Notes: a model not told the origin generated them from the letters alone. A stretch of DNA of 64,000 nt from Oceanitalea stevensii (GCF_014837105.1 NZ_JACSPO010000001.1:935662-999661); one strand, 5' to 3'; positions 35,050-45,418 are shown, counted from the stretch's first letter. Program-made: numbers and translations.

Positions 35050-35750
35050 GAGGCGCGCTTGCGCGCGGCCGCCGGGGTGACGTCGGGGCGCCGCAGGTAC
35101 AGCGGCTCGGTGCCGAGCGCGACCTCCTCCCCCGCCTCCGCGCGCGCCAGCCGGGCGCGCACGACGCGGGCCAGCACGGCGGCGTCGACCTCGTCCGGCG
35201 CGCCGGGGGTGGGCGGCAGGACGTCGGCGTACAGGAGGGCACCGGGGCCGGCGACGACGACGGGCCCCTCGTCCACCGCCGCGTCCAGCGGGTCCTCGGC
35301 GAGCTCGGCGGCGGGCCCCACGCGCGGCCCGGACAGGACCTCGACGTCGTCGTCCCCGAGCGCGCGGTAGCGGGCGGAGTACACCTCCTTGCGCCGTGCG
35401 TCCCCGAGGACGAGGACGGTGGAGCCGGGTCGGACGTCGAGGACCTGACGCGCGAGGACGTCGAGGCTGCTGACGCCGTGGACCGGGATCCCGCGCGCAC
35501 GGGCGAAGGTGAGGGCGGTGACGAGACCGACCCGCAGGCCGGTGTAGGGCGCCGGGCCGGTGCCGACGGCCACGCGGTCGACGGCGGAGGCGCTCAGCCC
35601 CGCGGTCTGGAGGACCTCGGCGACGAGCGCGGAGAGGCGCTCGGCATGGCCGCGGTGGTCGGCGCTGCGGGCGCGGGCCAGCACGCCGGCGTCGTCGTCG
35701 TGGAGGGCGACCGCACTGCCGGCGGAGGTGTCGATGCACAGGGTTCGCAC
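35046..35750 (-). CDS. tsaB: TsaB, tRNA threonylcarbamoyladenosine biosynthesis partner
   Basis: A 234-residue ASKHA-fold protein needed for t6A formation. It starts VRTLCIDTSAGSAVAL, has the interface GTGPAPYTGLRVGL and the region VVVAGPGALLYADVL. GTG 35750 starts the family N-terminus. It is 31 bases after the stop of the membrane protein gene and overlaps rimI downstream. TsaB, TsaD and TsaE act together on tRNA A37. Confidence 0.92.
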   Translation of the reverse strand: MRTLCIDTSAGSAVALHDDDAGVLARARSADHRGHAERLSALVAEVLQTAGLSASAVDRVAVGTGPAPYTGLRVGLVTALTFARARGIPVHGVSSLDVLARQVLDVRPGSTVLVLGDARRKEVYSARYRALGDDDVEVLSGPRVGPAAELAEDPLDAAVDEGPVVVAGPGALLYADVLPPTPGAPDEVDAAVLARVVRARLARAEAGEEVALGTEPLYLRRPDVTPAAARKRAS

Positions 35751-35781
35751 GACACCCAGGGTAGTCCGCCGTCGGCGGCGG

Positions 35782-36588
35782 TCACCCGCCGGGCTGCTCC
35801 GGGCGCGGGCCGTCGGCGTCGGCGTCCTCGGGCGGCGGCGCCATCCCGGCGTGGACGTCGGCCACGATCCGAGAGTCCGCCTGGCGGTACTGGCGTACCA
35901 GAAGGATCGCGACGCCCGCGCCGGCGAGCACGATGACACCGATCGGGATGAGCGGGGACAGGGTGCCGCCCTCCCCCTCCGACGTGCTCGGCACGGCCGC
36001 GGGCGGCGACTCCCCGCGCCACGCGGCGAGGAAGTCCTGGAAGACCTCGGCGGGCAGGGCGCCCTGGAGGACGGTGCGCGCCCCCTCGGTGAGCGGCCAC
36101 ACCTCCCCCTCGAGCAGGCCGAACCAGCCCTCGACGGTGTCGTCGCGGATGAGGACCGTGCCGGAGGGGATCTCCTGGAGGGCCGCGGCGAGCTCGGTGT
36201 CCTCAGTGACGTCGAGCAGCTCGAGCGAGTCGCCCTCCGCGCCCGCGCGGACGACCCCCACGGGCTCGGGCGTCTCGGGGGTGCGTCGGACGACGGTGGC
36301 GACCCACTCGTCGACGGGGGCGGCGGGGACGTCGGGCTCCTCACCGGAGACGTACGCGTCGTTCCACGTCGCGACCCGGCGCGGGGCACCGAGGGTGAGG
36401 TCCTCACCGAGGTCGGCGACGGCGTCGTCGCCCTCCTCGGCGAACCAGGCCGAGACCTCGGCGGGCACGTCGGTGGCCGGGGCGCTGGGCGTCGGCTCGC
36501 TCGGCGCGTCGGTCGCGGCGGTGGCCGCGGCCGGGTGGAGCAGGACCGTGGCCGCGAGGAGCAGCCCGGCCAGCCGACGCCTGGTCAC
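35782..36588 (-). CDS. Secreted or membrane-anchored protein of unknown function inside the tsa operon
   Basis: A 268-residue protein with an N-terminal signal peptide (RRRLAGLLLAATVLLHPAAATA), an acidic extracytoplasmic domain of about 180 residues with an EVWPL motif, and a C-terminal transmembrane helix (IPIGVIVLAGAGVAILLV) followed by a Pro/Asp-rich cytoplasmic tail. No family is recognised. GTG 36588 overlaps the tsaE stop (GTGA) and tsaB follows after 31 bases, so it is co-transcribed with the t6A genes. A topology predictor would confirm a type I membrane protein. Confidence 0.75.
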   Translation of the reverse strand: MTRRRLAGLLLAATVLLHPAAATAATDAPSEPTPSAPATDVPAEVSAWFAEEGDDAVADLGEDLTLGAPRRVATWNDAYVSGEEPDVPAAPVDEWVATVVRRTPETPEPVGVVRAGAEGDSLELLDVTEDTELAAALQEIPSGTVLIRDDTVEGWFGLLEGEVWPLTEGARTVLQGALPAEVFQDFLAAWRGESPPAAVPSTSEGEGGTLSPLIPIGVIVLAGAGVAILLVRQYRQADSRIVADVHAGMAPPPEDADADGPRPEQPGG

Positions 36589-37106
36589 CGGACGGTCCCG
36601 GCCGGGTCCGCCCCGAGGGCGGCGGCGAGGTCGACACCCTCCCACCGCGGCCCGTGGGCGTGGATCGTCACGGTGCGGGCACCGGCGTCGGCGACCTCGT
36701 CGGCGTCCCGCAGGCCTCCGCGCGGCCGGCCGACCATGACCTCGAGGCGGTCCTCGGCCAGCCCCTCGACCATGCCCTCGCCCCACTCGACGACGGTGAC
36801 GGAGTCCTCCAGGGAGCTGTCGAGGTCGAGCGCGTCGACCTCGGCGAGGGACTGGAGACGGTAGGCGTCGACGTGGACGAGGTCGGGCCCCTCCCCCAGG
36901 CTCGGGTGGGCGCGGGCGATGATGAAGGTGGGCGAGGCGACCTGGCCGCGCACGCCGAGCCCGGCGCCGATGCCCTGGGTGAGGGTGGTCTTCCCGGCGC
37001 CGAGGTCCCCGGTGAGGACGACGAGGTCGCCGGCGCGCAGGATGCCGGCGAGGCGGCGCCCGAGCTCGCGGGTGGCCTCGGGGTCGGCGGGCTGCCAGGT
37101 GGTCAT
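36585..37106 (-). CDS. tsaE: TsaE, tRNA threonylcarbamoyladenosine biosynthesis ATPase
   Basis: A 173-residue P-loop ATPase. Walker A is GDLGAGKTTLTQGI at about residues 33-46; SPTFIIARAH and VHVDAYRL follow as in the family, and VVEWGE is Walker-B-like. It drives the t6A catalytic cycle with TsaB and TsaD. The ATG at 37106 overlaps the alr stop (ATGA); the C-terminal 40 residues form an extension seen in some actinobacteria. Confidence 0.94.
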   Translation of the reverse strand: MTTWQPADPEATRELGRRLAGILRAGDLVVLTGDLGAGKTTLTQGIGAGLGVRGQVASPTFIIARAHPSLGEGPDLVHVDAYRLQSLAEVDALDLDSSLEDSVTVVEWGEGMVEGLAEDRLEVMVGRPRGGLRDADEVADAGARTVTIHAHGPRWEGVDLAAALGADPAGTVR

Positions 37107-38251
37107 GAGGGGTCCTCCTGCGAGACGTGGGTGCGGGGGATGCGGCTGCCGAGCCGGGTGACGATCTCGTAGCTGATGGTGCCGGCGGCGTCGGCCCAGT
37201 CCTGCGCCGTCGGGTCGCCGTCGCGGGCGTCACCGAGGAGCACCGCGAGGTCACCGACCGACACGTCCGCGCCGTCGGGGCCGAGGTCGACGACCACCTG
37301 GTCCATGCTCACCCGTCCGGTGACCCGGCCGCGGTGCCGGCCGACGCGCACCGGCCCGGCGTTGCCGGCGTGGCGGGGGATGCCGTCGCCGTAGCCGAGG
37401 GGGACGAGCGCGAGCCGCCCGGCCGACGGCGTCGTGTAGGTGTGGCCGTAGCCGACGGGGGTGCCGGCGGGGACGTCCTTGACGTGGATGACCTCCGCCT
37501 CCAGCCGCATGGCGGCACGCAGGCCGAGGGCGACGGCGTCGGCGACGTCCGGGGCGGGTGAGAGCCCGTAGAGCGCCAGGCCCGGCCGGACGAGGTCGAG
37601 GCGGGTGTCGGGGTGGAAGAGGGTGCCGGAGGAGGCGGCGAGGTGGCGGACGGTGGGCCGCAGCCCCGCCCGCTCGGCCGTCGCGACGGCGTCACGGAAG
37701 GCCGCGAGCTGCGCGGAGGTCGTCGGCTCGGCCGGCTCGTCACCGCGGGCGAGGTGGGACCACACGCCGACGACGTCGACCGTGCCCTCCGCCGCGAGCC
37801 GGGCCGCGTGGTCGACGAGCTCGGCCCACTGCGCGGGCCGGGCGCCGCCGCGGGCCATGCCGGTGTCGGACTTGAGGTGGACGCGGGCGGCGCGGCCGGT
37901 GAGGCGCGCGGCGGCGGCGAGCTCGTCCAGGGCCCAGGGCGCCGACGCCGAGAGGTCGAGGTCCGCGGCCAGCGCCTCGGCGAACGGCGCCCCGGGGCCG
38001 TAGATCCAGGTGAGGAGGGGCGCGTGGACGCCCGCGGCGCGCAGCTCGAGGGCCTCGCCGAGCTGGGCCACCCCCAGCCAGGTCGCACCGGCGGCCAGCG
38101 CCGTGCGCGAGACGGGGACGATCCCGTGCCCGTAGGCGTCCGCCTTGACCACGGCCATGACCTCCGCGGCGCCCGCGACGGCCCGCAGCCGCTCGACGTT
38201 CGCGCGGATGGCGGCATGGTCGACGACCGCCCGTGCCGGGTAGTAGCTCAC
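37103..38251 (-). CDS. alr: Alanine racemase
   Basis: Supplies D-alanine for peptidoglycan. The 382-residue PLP enzyme has its cofactor lysine in AVVKADAYGHG (Lys36), the PLP-phosphate segment VWSHLARGD, and RVSMDQVVVDLG in the C-terminal domain, with GYGHTY near the substrate site. GTG 38251 gives the standard N-terminus SYYPARAVVDHAAI. It leads the alr-tsaE-x-tsaB-rimI operon. Confidence 0.95.
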   Translation of the reverse strand: MSYYPARAVVDHAAIRANVERLRAVAGAAEVMAVVKADAYGHGIVPVSRTALAAGATWLGVAQLGEALELRAAGVHAPLLTWIYGPGAPFAEALAADLDLSASAPWALDELAAAARLTGRAARVHLKSDTGMARGGARPAQWAELVDHAARLAAEGTVDVVGVWSHLARGDEPAEPTTSAQLAAFRDAVATAERAGLRPTVRHLAASSGTLFHPDTRLDLVRPGLALYGLSPAPDVADAVALGLRAAMRLEAEVIHVKDVPAGTPVGYGHTYTTPSAGRLALVPLGYGDGIPRHAGNAGPVRVGRHRGRVTGRVSMDQVVVDLGPDGADVSVGDLAVLLGDARDGDPTAQDWADAAGTISYEIVTRLGSRIPRTHVSQEDPS

Positions 38252-38282
38252 GGTGCCGAGTCTGCCACGGTGCCGCGCGACC

Positions 38283-39824
38283 TCAGCGGTCCGCGAGCAG
38301 CGCGGCGACGACGCCGGGGACCGCGTCGGCGACCTGCAGGGCGGTGACGGGCCCGCCGTCCGAGGCGCGCGCGCCGGCGCGGCCGTGGACGAGGGCCGCG
38401 GCGGCGGCGAGCTCGGCCGTGAGGAGGCCCTCGGGGTCCTGGCCGCCGGCGAGGTCCTCCCCGCGGACGGCGAGGAGGGCGCCGAGGACCCCGGCGAGGA
38501 CGTCACCCGTGCCGGCGGTGGCGAGCCAGGGCGTGCCGTCCGCCTGGCTGAGCGTGGCTCCGCCCGGGGCGGCGACGACGGTGGTCGGTCCCTTGAGGAG
38601 GACGACGGCGCCGGTGAGGGCGGCGGCGCGGCGGGCCAGCTCGAGGGGCGCGGCCTCGACGGCGGCGCGGCCTGTCTCCTCCCCGCGGGCGATGAGCAGC
38701 CTGGCCAGCTCCCCGGCGTGCGGGGTGAGGACGGTGGTGGGGGCGAGCCGCTCGGGCGCGAGGGCCAGGGCGCCGGCGTCGAGCACGGCGGGGACGCCGT
38801 CGTCGAGGGCGCGGCGGAGGGCGTCGCGCACGTCGTCGGCGCGGGCGTCGTCGTCGGGGTCGATGCCGCTGCCCAGGGCCCAGGCCTGGACCCGTCCGCT
38901 GCCGACGACGACCTCGGGGAAGCGCGCGTGGATCATCCGGGCGACGGCGTCGGGGCCGAGGTAGCGGACCATGCCGAGCCCGGTGCGCAGCGCGCCGGCG
39001 GCGGCGAGGACGGCGGCGCCCGGGTAGGTGGTCGAGCCGGCGACGAGCCCGAGCACCCCGCGGGTGTACTTGTGGTCGGTGGCGACGGGCGCGGGGAGGA
39101 GGTCGGCGACGTCGGCCGGGGTGAGGCGGCGCAGCGCCGGCTCACCGAGGTGGGGGGCCAGGCCGATGTCGACGACGACGACGCGTCCCGCCAGCGCCTC
39201 CGCGGGCTGGACGAGCAGGCCGGGCTTGGCGGCGCCCATCGTCACGGTGACGTCGGCGCGCAGGACCGGGCCGGGGACGGTGCCGTCGTCGACGCCGATG
39301 CCCGAGGGGACGTCGACGGCGACGACGGTGGGCTCGTCCGGCATGAGCGCACGCTGGTCCGCGAGCGCGGTGACGATGCCGGCGAGGGGCTCCCGCAGGC
39401 CCCCGCGCGCGCCGATGCCGGTGAGCCCGTCGACCCACACGCCGGCGCGGTCGGCGAGGACGGCGAGCTCCTCGCCGCGGGGGCGGCCGTCGTCGTCGAG
39501 GACGGGGCGGACGCGCACGCCGGCGCTGCGGGCCGCGGCGAGACCACGCTCGTGCGGCCGGTCCGTGCACAGCGCGGCGACGACCTGCAGCCCGCGCCGG
39601 GCGAGATAGCCGCCGGCGTACAGGGCGTCCCCGCCGTTGTTGCCGCCGCCCACGAGGAGGAGGACCGTGCTCCCGCTGCGGCGCGCCCCGAGACGGCGCA
39701 GCTCGCGCAGCACCTCGGTGGCGACCGCGAAGGCGGCCTGCGTCATCAGCTCGTCGGTCGCGGTGGAGGCGAGCAGCGGCGCCTCGGCCGCCCGCACCGC
39801 CTCGGCCTCGTGCGCACGGATCAT
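38283..39824 (-). CDS. nnr: Bifunctional NAD(P)HX repair enzyme
   Basis: Repairs hydrated NAD(P)H: the N-terminal YjeF domain (about 1-215) is the NAD(P)HX epimerase with LLVGGGNNGGDALYAGGYL, and the C-terminal ribokinase-like domain (about 230-510) is the ADP-dependent dehydratase with HKYTRGVLGLVAGS and AGTGDVLAGVLGALLA. The 513-residue length fits the fusion. ATG 39824 starts IRAHEAEAV; a longer frame upstream runs into repeat sequence. It is 31 bases upstream of alr. Confidence 0.95.
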   Translation of the reverse strand: MIRAHEAEAVRAAEAPLLASTATDELMTQAAFAVATEVLRELRRLGARRSGSTVLLLVGGGNNGGDALYAGGYLARRGLQVVAALCTDRPHERGLAAARSAGVRVRPVLDDDGRPRGEELAVLADRAGVWVDGLTGIGARGGLREPLAGIVTALADQRALMPDEPTVVAVDVPSGIGVDDGTVPGPVLRADVTVTMGAAKPGLLVQPAEALAGRVVVVDIGLAPHLGEPALRRLTPADVADLLPAPVATDHKYTRGVLGLVAGSTTYPGAAVLAAAGALRTGLGMVRYLGPDAVARMIHARFPEVVVGSGRVQAWALGSGIDPDDDARADDVRDALRRALDDGVPAVLDAGALALAPERLAPTTVLTPHAGELARLLIARGEETGRAAVEAAPLELARRAAALTGAVVLLKGPTTVVAAPGGATLSQADGTPWLATAGTGDVLAGVLGALLAVRGEDLAGGQDPEGLLTAELAAAAALVHGRAGARASDGGPVTALQVADAVPGVVAALLADR

Positions 39825-39884
39825 GCCCTCATTGTGTCCCGTGCCCCCGGACCCCGCCGCCGAGCCAGGCCCCCCTCCCACCGC

Positions 39885-40022
39885 CGACAGCTGAGTTGTT
39901 ACCCGCGGCAACCAGCGCGGACGGAGTGAGCTCCCACTACCAGGAACAACTCAGCTGTCGGCGGAGAGACGGGGCGGCGACTCAGCTGTCGGCGGAGGGA
40001 CGGGGCGGCGGCTCAGCTCTCG
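39885..40022. repeat. Second copy of the 17-bp motif plus two 31-bp direct repeats
   Basis: cgacagctgagttgtt at 39885-39900 and its reverse complement gaacaactcagctgtcg at 39944-39960 are the same motif (16 and 17 of 17 bases) that brackets the minisatellite at 8674-8900. They flank 43 bases here. Two 31-bp direct repeats follow, 39961-39991 and 39992-40022, three mismatches apart, both carrying ctcagctgtcg or a near copy. The second contains the acpS stop codon. The gap between nnr and acpS holds no gene. Confidence 0.9.
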
Positions 40023-40366
40023 GCGAGGACCATGGCGGAGGCGATCCCGGCGTCGTGGGAGATCGACAGGTGCCAGGTCCGGACCCCCAGCTCCTCGGCC
40101 CGCACGAGGACCGAGCCGCGCACGTGGACCACGGGCGCCCCGCCGACCACCCGCTCCACCGTGCAGTCCTGCCACGACATCCCGCCCGGCGCGCCGAGCG
40201 CCTTGGCGATGGCCTCCTTGGCCGCGAACCGCGCGGCGAGCGAGGCGGGCGGCAGCTCACGCTCCTCGGGGGTGAAGAGCTTCTCCCGCAGCCGCGGGGT
40301 GCGCTCCAGCGCCCCCATGAAGCGCTCGACGTCGACGACGTCGATGCCCACCCCGACGATGCTCAC
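40013..40366 (-). CDS. acpS: Holo-[acyl-carrier-protein] synthase
   Basis: Transfers the 4'-phosphopantetheine arm of CoA to acyl carrier protein. The 117-residue protein has Asp9 in [10 protein letters not shown] and the Glu of [12 protein letters not shown] that bind Mg and CoA, plus [19 protein letters not shown] 40366 overlaps the glmS stop (GTGA). Its last three codons and stop lie in the downstream 31-bp repeat, so the C-terminus could have been altered by the repeat. Confidence 0.95.
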   Translation of the reverse strand: MSIVGVGIDVVDVERFMGALERTPRLREKLFTPEERELPPASLAARFAAKEAIAKALGAPGGMSWQDCTVERVVGGAPVVHVRGSVLVRAEELGVRTWHLSISHDAGIASAMVLAES

Positions 40367-42213
40367 TCGACGGTGACGGACTTCGCGAGGTTGCGCGGCT
40401 GGTCGACGTCGTAGCCCTTGGCTCGGGCCAGCTCGCCGGCGAAGATCTGCAGCGGGACGACGGAGACGAGCGGGGTCATGAGCGTGGGCGTCGGCGGGTA
40501 GCGGAAGACGACGTCGGCGAAGGGCGTGACGTCGTCGTCGCCGTCCTCGGCGATGACGAGGGTGCGCGCGCCGCGGGCCCGGATCTCCTGGATGTTGGAG
40601 ATGACCTTGGCGTGCAGGGTGGGGCGGCGCGGGGTCGGCACGACGACGAAGACCGGCTGGCCCTCCTCGATGAGCGCGATCGGGCCGTGCTTGAGCTCGC
40701 CCGCCGCGAAGCCCTCCGCGTGGATGTAGGCGAGCTCCTTGAGCTTGAGCGCACCCTCGAGGGCCACCGGGAAGCCGACGTGGCGCCCGAGGAAGAGCAC
40801 CGAGGTCGTGTCCTTCATCGCGCGGGCGACCTCGCGGACCTGCTCCTGGCGGGCGAGGACCTCCTCGATCTTCCCGGGGATGCGACCGAGCTCGGTGAGG
40901 TAGTCGGCGACCTCGTCGATGTACTTGTTGCCGCGCAGCTGGGCGAGGTACAGGCCCAGGAGGTAGGTCGCGGTGATCTGGGCGATGAAGGCCTTCGTCG
41001 AGGCGACGGCGACCTCCGGCCCGGCGTGCGTGTAGAGGACGGCGTCGGACTCCCGGGCGATGGTCGAGCCGTAGGTGTTGACGACGGCGAGCACCTTGGA
41101 GCCCTGCTCGCGGGCGTGGCGCACCGCCATGATCGTGTCCATCGTCTCCCCCGACTGGGAGATGGCCACGACGAGGGTCTTCTCGTTGACGACGGGGTCG
41201 CGGTAGCGGAACTCGTGGGCGAGCTCGACCTCGACGGGGATGCGGCACCAGTGCTCGACGGCGTACTTCGCCACGTGCCCCGCGTAGGCGGCGGTGCCGC
41301 ACGCGACGACGATGATCTTGTCGATGCTGCGCAGGATCGTCTCGTCGATGCGCAGCTCGTCGAGCTTGAGACGCCCCAGCTCGTCGGTGCGCCCGAGCAG
41401 CGTGTCGGCCACGGCCTGCGGCTGGTCGTGGATCTCCTTGTCCATGAAGGAGTCGAAGCCGCCCTTGACGGCCGCCGCGGCGTCCCACTCGACGGTGAAG
41501 GCGCGCGGCTCGACCGGCTGCCCGGCGGCGTCGACGACGCTGACGGAGTCCCCGGTGATGGTGACGACCTGGTCCTGGTCGACCTCGAGCGCGGACTTCG
41601 TCTGCGAGACGAAGGCAGCGACGTCGGAGCCGAGGTAGTTCGCGCCGTCGCCCAGCCCGATGACGAGCGGGGAGTTGCGGCGGGCGGCGACGATCGTGCC
41701 CGGGTGGTCGGCGTGCACCGCGAGCAGGGTGAAGGCGCCCTCGAGGCGCTTGGTCACCTCGAGCATCGCGGCGGTGAGGTCACCCGCGTAGGTGCGGCCC
41801 AGGAGGTGGGCCACGACCTCGGTGTCGGTCTGCGAGGCGAAGGTCGCGCCGTCGGCGAGGAGCTCGTTCCTCAGCTTGGCGAAGTTCTCGATGATGCCGT
41901 TGTGGATGAGCGCCAGGCGCCCGTCGCCGGACAGGTGGGGGTGGGCGTTCTCGTCGGTCGGCGCGCCGTGGGTGGCCCAGCGCGTGTGCCCGATCGCGGC
42001 CTGCGTCCCAGGCAGCGGCTCGCGCTCGAGCTCGTCGAGCAGCCCCTGGAGCTTGCCGGCCTTCTTCCGCGCCGCGAGGGCGCCGTCGGCGACGACGGCG
42101 ATGCCCGCGGAGTCGTAGCCCCGGTACTCGAGACGGGCGAGCCCGTCGAGGACGACGTCGACAGGCGGGGTGCCCTCGGCCGAGACGGACACTGCTCCCA
42201 CGATTCCGCACAT
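40363..42213 (-). CDS. glmS: Glutamine-fructose-6-phosphate transaminase (isomerising)
   Basis: Makes glucosamine 6-phosphate, the first step toward UDP-GlcNAc for cell wall. The 616-residue protein begins MCGIVGAV with the nucleophile Cys2 exposed after Met removal, has the N-terminal glutaminase domain (to about 230), two SIS isomerase domains with [12 protein letters not shown] and [12 protein letters not shown], and ends AKSVTVE. It is coupled to acpS. No glmS ribozyme was seen upstream. Confidence 0.97.
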   Translation of the reverse strand: MCGIVGAVSVSAEGTPPVDVVLDGLARLEYRGYDSAGIAVVADGALAARKKAGKLQGLLDELEREPLPGTQAAIGHTRWATHGAPTDENAHPHLSGDGRLALIHNGIIENFAKLRNELLADGATFASQTDTEVVAHLLGRTYAGDLTAAMLEVTKRLEGAFTLLAVHADHPGTIVAARRNSPLVIGLGDGANYLGSDVAAFVSQTKSALEVDQDQVVTITGDSVSVVDAAGQPVEPRAFTVEWDAAAAVKGGFDSFMDKEIHDQPQAVADTLLGRTDELGRLKLDELRIDETILRSIDKIIVVACGTAAYAGHVAKYAVEHWCRIPVEVELAHEFRYRDPVVNEKTLVVAISQSGETMDTIMAVRHAREQGSKVLAVVNTYGSTIARESDAVLYTHAGPEVAVASTKAFIAQITATYLLGLYLAQLRGNKYIDEVADYLTELGRIPGKIEEVLARQEQVREVARAMKDTTSVLFLGRHVGFPVALEGALKLKELAYIHAEGFAAGELKHGPIALIEEGQPVFVVVPTPRRPTLHAKVISNIQEIRARGARTLVIAEDGDDDVTPFADVVFRYPPTPTLMTPLVSVVPLQIFAGELARAKGYDVDQPRNLAKSVTVE

Positions 42214-42305
42214 GGGTTCCAGCGTACTTGCCGGTGGCCGGCCTCACGCACGCGCCGGGCCGACGGCGGTGCGCACCACCCGCCGCCGTGCGCCAGACTG
42301 GTGCC

Positions 42306-43277
42306 GTGACGTCCCCGCAGGCAGCGACGTCGGCGACGCAGCCGGCCACCTCACCCTTCCTCGAGTTCGACCGCGCGGCGTGGAGCCGGCTGTCGGCCGC
42401 GACCCCCCAGCCGCTCACCTCCGCGGACATCGACCGCCTCCGCGGTCTGGGCGACCCCGTGGACCTCACCGAGGTCGACACCGTCTACCGGCCGCTGTCA
42501 CGCCTGCTGTCCCTGTACGTCGCCTCCTCCCGCCGCCTCGGCTCGGTGACCTCGACCTTCCTCGGGGAACGGATGGGCCGCACGCCCTTCGTCATCGGGG
42601 TGGCCGGCTCGGTCGCCGTCGGGAAGTCGACGACGTCGCGGCTGCTGCGGGAGATGCTGCGCCGTTGGTCGGGGATGCCGCGGGTGGACCTCGTGACGAC
42701 GGACGGCTTCCTCCACCCCAACGCCGAGCTCGAGCGCCGGGGCCTCATGTCCCGCAAGGGCTTCCCCGAGTCCTACGACCAGCGCGCGCTGCTCCGCTTC
42801 CTCAGCGCGGTGAAGTCCGGCGTCCCCGAGGTCACCGCCCCGGTCTACGACCACCTCACCTACGACATCGTCCCGGGCCGGGAGATCACCGTGCACCGCC
42901 CCGACGTCCTCATCGTCGAGGGCCTCAACGTCCTGCAGCCCGCCCGCACGACGTCCGACGGCGCGCCCAGCCTCGCGGTGAGCGACTTCTTCGACTTCTC
43001 GATCTACGTCGACGCCCGGACGAGCGACGTCCGCCGCTGGTACGTCAACCGCTTCCTGTCGCTGCGCGAGACGGCCTTCGCCGACCCCCGCTCCTACTTC
43101 CACCGGTACGCGGCGCTGAGCGACGAGGAGGCCGTCGACACGGCCACGCGCATCTGGGGCTCGATCAACGAGCCGAACCTCGAGGAGAACATCCTGCCCA
43201 CGCGTGGGCGCGCCTCCCTCGTCCTCACCAAGTCCGGCGACCACCGGATGCACCGGATGCGCCTGCGCAAGCTCTAG
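42306..43277 (+). CDS. coaA: Pantothenate kinase, type I
   Basis: Phosphorylates pantothenate, the first step of CoA synthesis. The 323-residue protein has Walker A in [17 protein letters not shown] and the CoaA residues of [22 protein letters not shown] and YDIVPG. GTG 42306 is 7 bases after CAGACT (42293-42298), a possible -10 of a leaderless message. It is divergent from glmS. Its 3' end overlaps that of the DedA gene by 4 bases. Confidence 0.95.
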   Translation: MTSPQAATSATQPATSPFLEFDRAAWSRLSAATPQPLTSADIDRLRGLGDPVDLTEVDTVYRPLSRLLSLYVASSRRLGSVTSTFLGERMGRTPFVIGVAGSVAVGKSTTSRLLREMLRRWSGMPRVDLVTTDGFLHPNAELERRGLMSRKGFPESYDQRALLRFLSAVKSGVPEVTAPVYDHLTYDIVPGREITVHRPDVLIVEGLNVLQPARTTSDGAPSLAVSDFFDFSIYVDARTSDVRRWYVNRFLSLRETAFADPRSYFHRYAALSDEEAVDTATRIWGSINEPNLEENILPTRGRASLVLTKSGDHRMHRMRLRKL

Positions 43278-43981
43278 GGCGTGCTCGTGAACTCGTCCCG
43301 GCTGGGCTCGGTCGCCTCGTCCGGGGCCACGTAGTCCGGGGCGAGCACCTCGAGGCTCTCCGGCAGCTTGCTGCCGAAGCGGCGGTGCACCCACTGCAGG
43401 CCCGCGTCGACGACGAACCCGATGACGACCCCGCCGGCGACGCCGACGGCGATCGCCACGAGCGGGTGGTCGTGGAGGAACACACCGGCGCCGATCCCCA
43501 GGAGCGTGGAGTACCCGCCCCACACGACGGCGGCGATCGCGGCGATGAGGATGAACCGCGCGCGGGGGAAGTGGACCGCACCGGCCGTCATGTTGACCGC
43601 CACCCGCCCGATCGGGATGAACCGCGCGGAGAGGATGAGCACGGTGCCCCGCTGCGCCAGGGCGCGCCTGGCCCAGCCGAGGCTGGCCCTGCCGCGTCTG
43701 CCCTGGAAGATCCGCAGCCGGTCGATGGGCACCCGGGTGCCGATCGTGTAGGCGATGAGGTCCCCCGCGAAGGCGCCCACCGCCGCGACGAGGACGAGCA
43801 GCCAGAGGCTGGGGCCGTCGCCCGTCATCGCGAGCACCGCGACGCCAATGACGATCGACTCGCTCGGCACCGGCGGGAAGAACCCGTCGACGGTCGCGAG
43901 GACGAGGACCGCGACGAGCAGCCACGGGGAGTCGGCCATGCCGAGCACCCAGGCCTCGATCGCCGCCATGGCCGCCGTCAT
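43274..43981 (-). CDS. DedA/SNARE-associated-type membrane protein
   Basis: A 235-residue membrane protein with about five helices. The conserved [10 protein letters not shown] after the first helix, GDLIAYTIG, and the re-entrant [16 protein letters not shown] are DedA motifs. DedA proteins are undecaprenyl-phosphate or lipid flippases important for envelope homeostasis. It ends in an acidic-polar tail. It converges with coaA, sharing 4 bases, and is downstream of glmM by 84 bases on the same strand. Confidence 0.9.
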   Translation of the reverse strand: MTAAMAAIEAWVLGMADSPWLLVAVLVLATVDGFFPPVPSESIVIGVAVLAMTGDGPSLWLLVLVAAVGAFAGDLIAYTIGTRVPIDRLRIFQGRRGRASLGWARRALAQRGTVLILSARFIPIGRVAVNMTAGAVHFPRARFILIAAIAAVVWGGYSTLLGIGAGVFLHDHPLVAIAVGVAGGVVIGFVVDAGLQWVHRRFGSKLPESLEVLAPDYVAPDEATEPSRDEFTSTP

Positions 43982-44065
43982 CGGGCACCGGTTCGTGTCA
44001 CCGGACCATTACACCGTGCCGGGCACCCCGGTGTCACCGGGGATCCCCCTGACGGACCCCTGAGG

Positions 44066-45418
44066 TCAGCGGAGCGCGAGCCGCGCGCGGACGACGTCGG
44101 CGAGCTCCCCCGCGACGGCGTCGGCCTCCTCCTGGGTGGCTGCCTCGACCATGACGCGCACGAGCGCCTCGGTGCCCGACGGGCGGAGCAGGACGCGGCC
44201 GGTGTCGCCCAGGCGCTGCTCGGCGGCGGCGACGGCGTCGCGCAGCCCCTCGTCGGTGCCGGCGCGGGCCTTGTCGACGTCGGGGACGTTGACGAGTGTC
44301 TGCGGGAGGCGGGTGACGATCGAGCCGAGGTCCGCGAGCGAGCGCCCGGTCTCGACGACGCGCGCGGCGAGGAGCAGCGCGGTGAGGAGGCCGTCGCCGG
44401 TGGTCGCGTGGTCGCTGGCGATGATGTGGCCGGACTGCTCACCGCCGAGGCTGAAGCCGCCGGCGCGCATCGCCTCGAGGACGTAGCGGTCACCGACCGC
44501 CGTCTGGACGGTGCGGATCCCGGCCTCGCGCATGGCGAGGATGAGCCCGAGGTTGCTCATGACCGTGACGACGAGGGTGTCCTCCGCGAGCCGCCCCTGC
44601 TCCTTGAACGCGGTGGCGAGGATGCCCATGATCTGGTCGCCGTCGACGATCGTGCCCTCGTGGTCGACGGCGATGCAGCGGTCGGCGTCGCCGTCGAAGG
44701 CGACACCGAAGGCAGCGCCGGAGGCGACCGTGACGGCCTGCAGCTGCTCGGGGTGGGTGGAGCCGCAGTCGTCGTTGATGTTGCGGCCGTCGGGCGAGGC
44801 GTTGATGACGACGACGTCGGCGCCTGCCTCCCGCAGCGCGAGCGGGGCGATGTCGCTGGCCGCGCCGTTGGCGCAGTCGATGGCGATCCGCAGCCCCTCG
44901 AGCGGCCGGCCGGTCGCGGCGACGAGGTGGTCGATGTAGGTGCGGTCCGCGGCCCGCGCGTCCTCCTCGATGCGGCCGACGCCGTCGGCGATCGGGCGGT
45001 CCCAGTCGGCGCCGAGGCTCGCCTCGATGGCGTCCTCGATGGCGTCCTCGAGCTTGAAGCCGCCGTGGGCGAAGAACTTGATGCCGTTGTCGGGCATCGG
45101 GTTGTGCGAGGCGGAGATGACGACGCCGAGGTCGACGTCGGTCGTCGCCGTCAGGTGGGCCACGCCCGGGGTGGGCAGGACGCCGACCTCGACGACGTCG
45201 ACGCCCGCGCTCGTGAGCCCGGCGGCCAGGGCCGCGGAGAGGAAGTCCCCGGAGATGCGGGTGTCGCGGCCGATGACCGCGCGGGGGCGGCGTCCCTCCG
45301 CGCCGGCGGTGGCGGTGAGGACCCGTGCCGCTGCGGCTCCGAGGCCGAGGGCGAGCTCCGCGGAGATGTCGCGGTTGGCGAGCCCGCGCACGCCGTCGGT
45401 TCCGAACATTCTGGGCAT
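44066..45418 (-). CDS. glmM: Phosphoglucosamine mutase
   Basis: Converts glucosamine 6-phosphate to the 1-phosphate, between GlmS and GlmU. The 450-residue protein starts [13 protein letters not shown], has the phospho-Ser loop [13 protein letters not shown], the metal site [10 protein letters not shown] and the phosphate-binding [13 protein letters not shown]. The ATG at 45418 is used; the ATG at 45409 would remove three residues. It is in the same region as glmS. Confidence 0.96.
   Translation of the reverse strand: MPRMFGTDGVRGLANRDISAELALGLGAAAARVLTATAGAEGRRPRAVIGRDTRISGDFLSAALAAGLTSAGVDVVEVGVLPTPGVAHLTATTDVDLGVVISASHNPMPDNGIKFFAHGGFKLEDAIEDAIEASLGADWDRPIADGVGRIEEDARAADRTYIDHLVAATGRPLEGLRIAIDCANGAASDIAPLALREAGADVVVINASPDGRNINDDCGSTHPEQLQAVTVASGAAFGVAFDGDADRCIAVDHEGTIVDGDQIMGILATAFKEQGRLAEDTLVVTVMSNLGLILAMREAGIRTVQTAVGDRYVLEAMRAGGFSLGGEQSGHIIASDHATTGDGLLTALLLAARVVETGRSLADLGSIVTRLPQTLVNVPDVDKARAGTDEGLRDAVAAAEQRLGDTGRVLLRPSGTEALVRVMVEAATQEEADAVAGELADVVRARLALR

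Noticed and set aside
42214-42305. glmS ribozyme or other riboswitch before glmS
   Set aside because: The 92-base gap has none of the expected structure and such ribozymes are mostly in Firmicutes.
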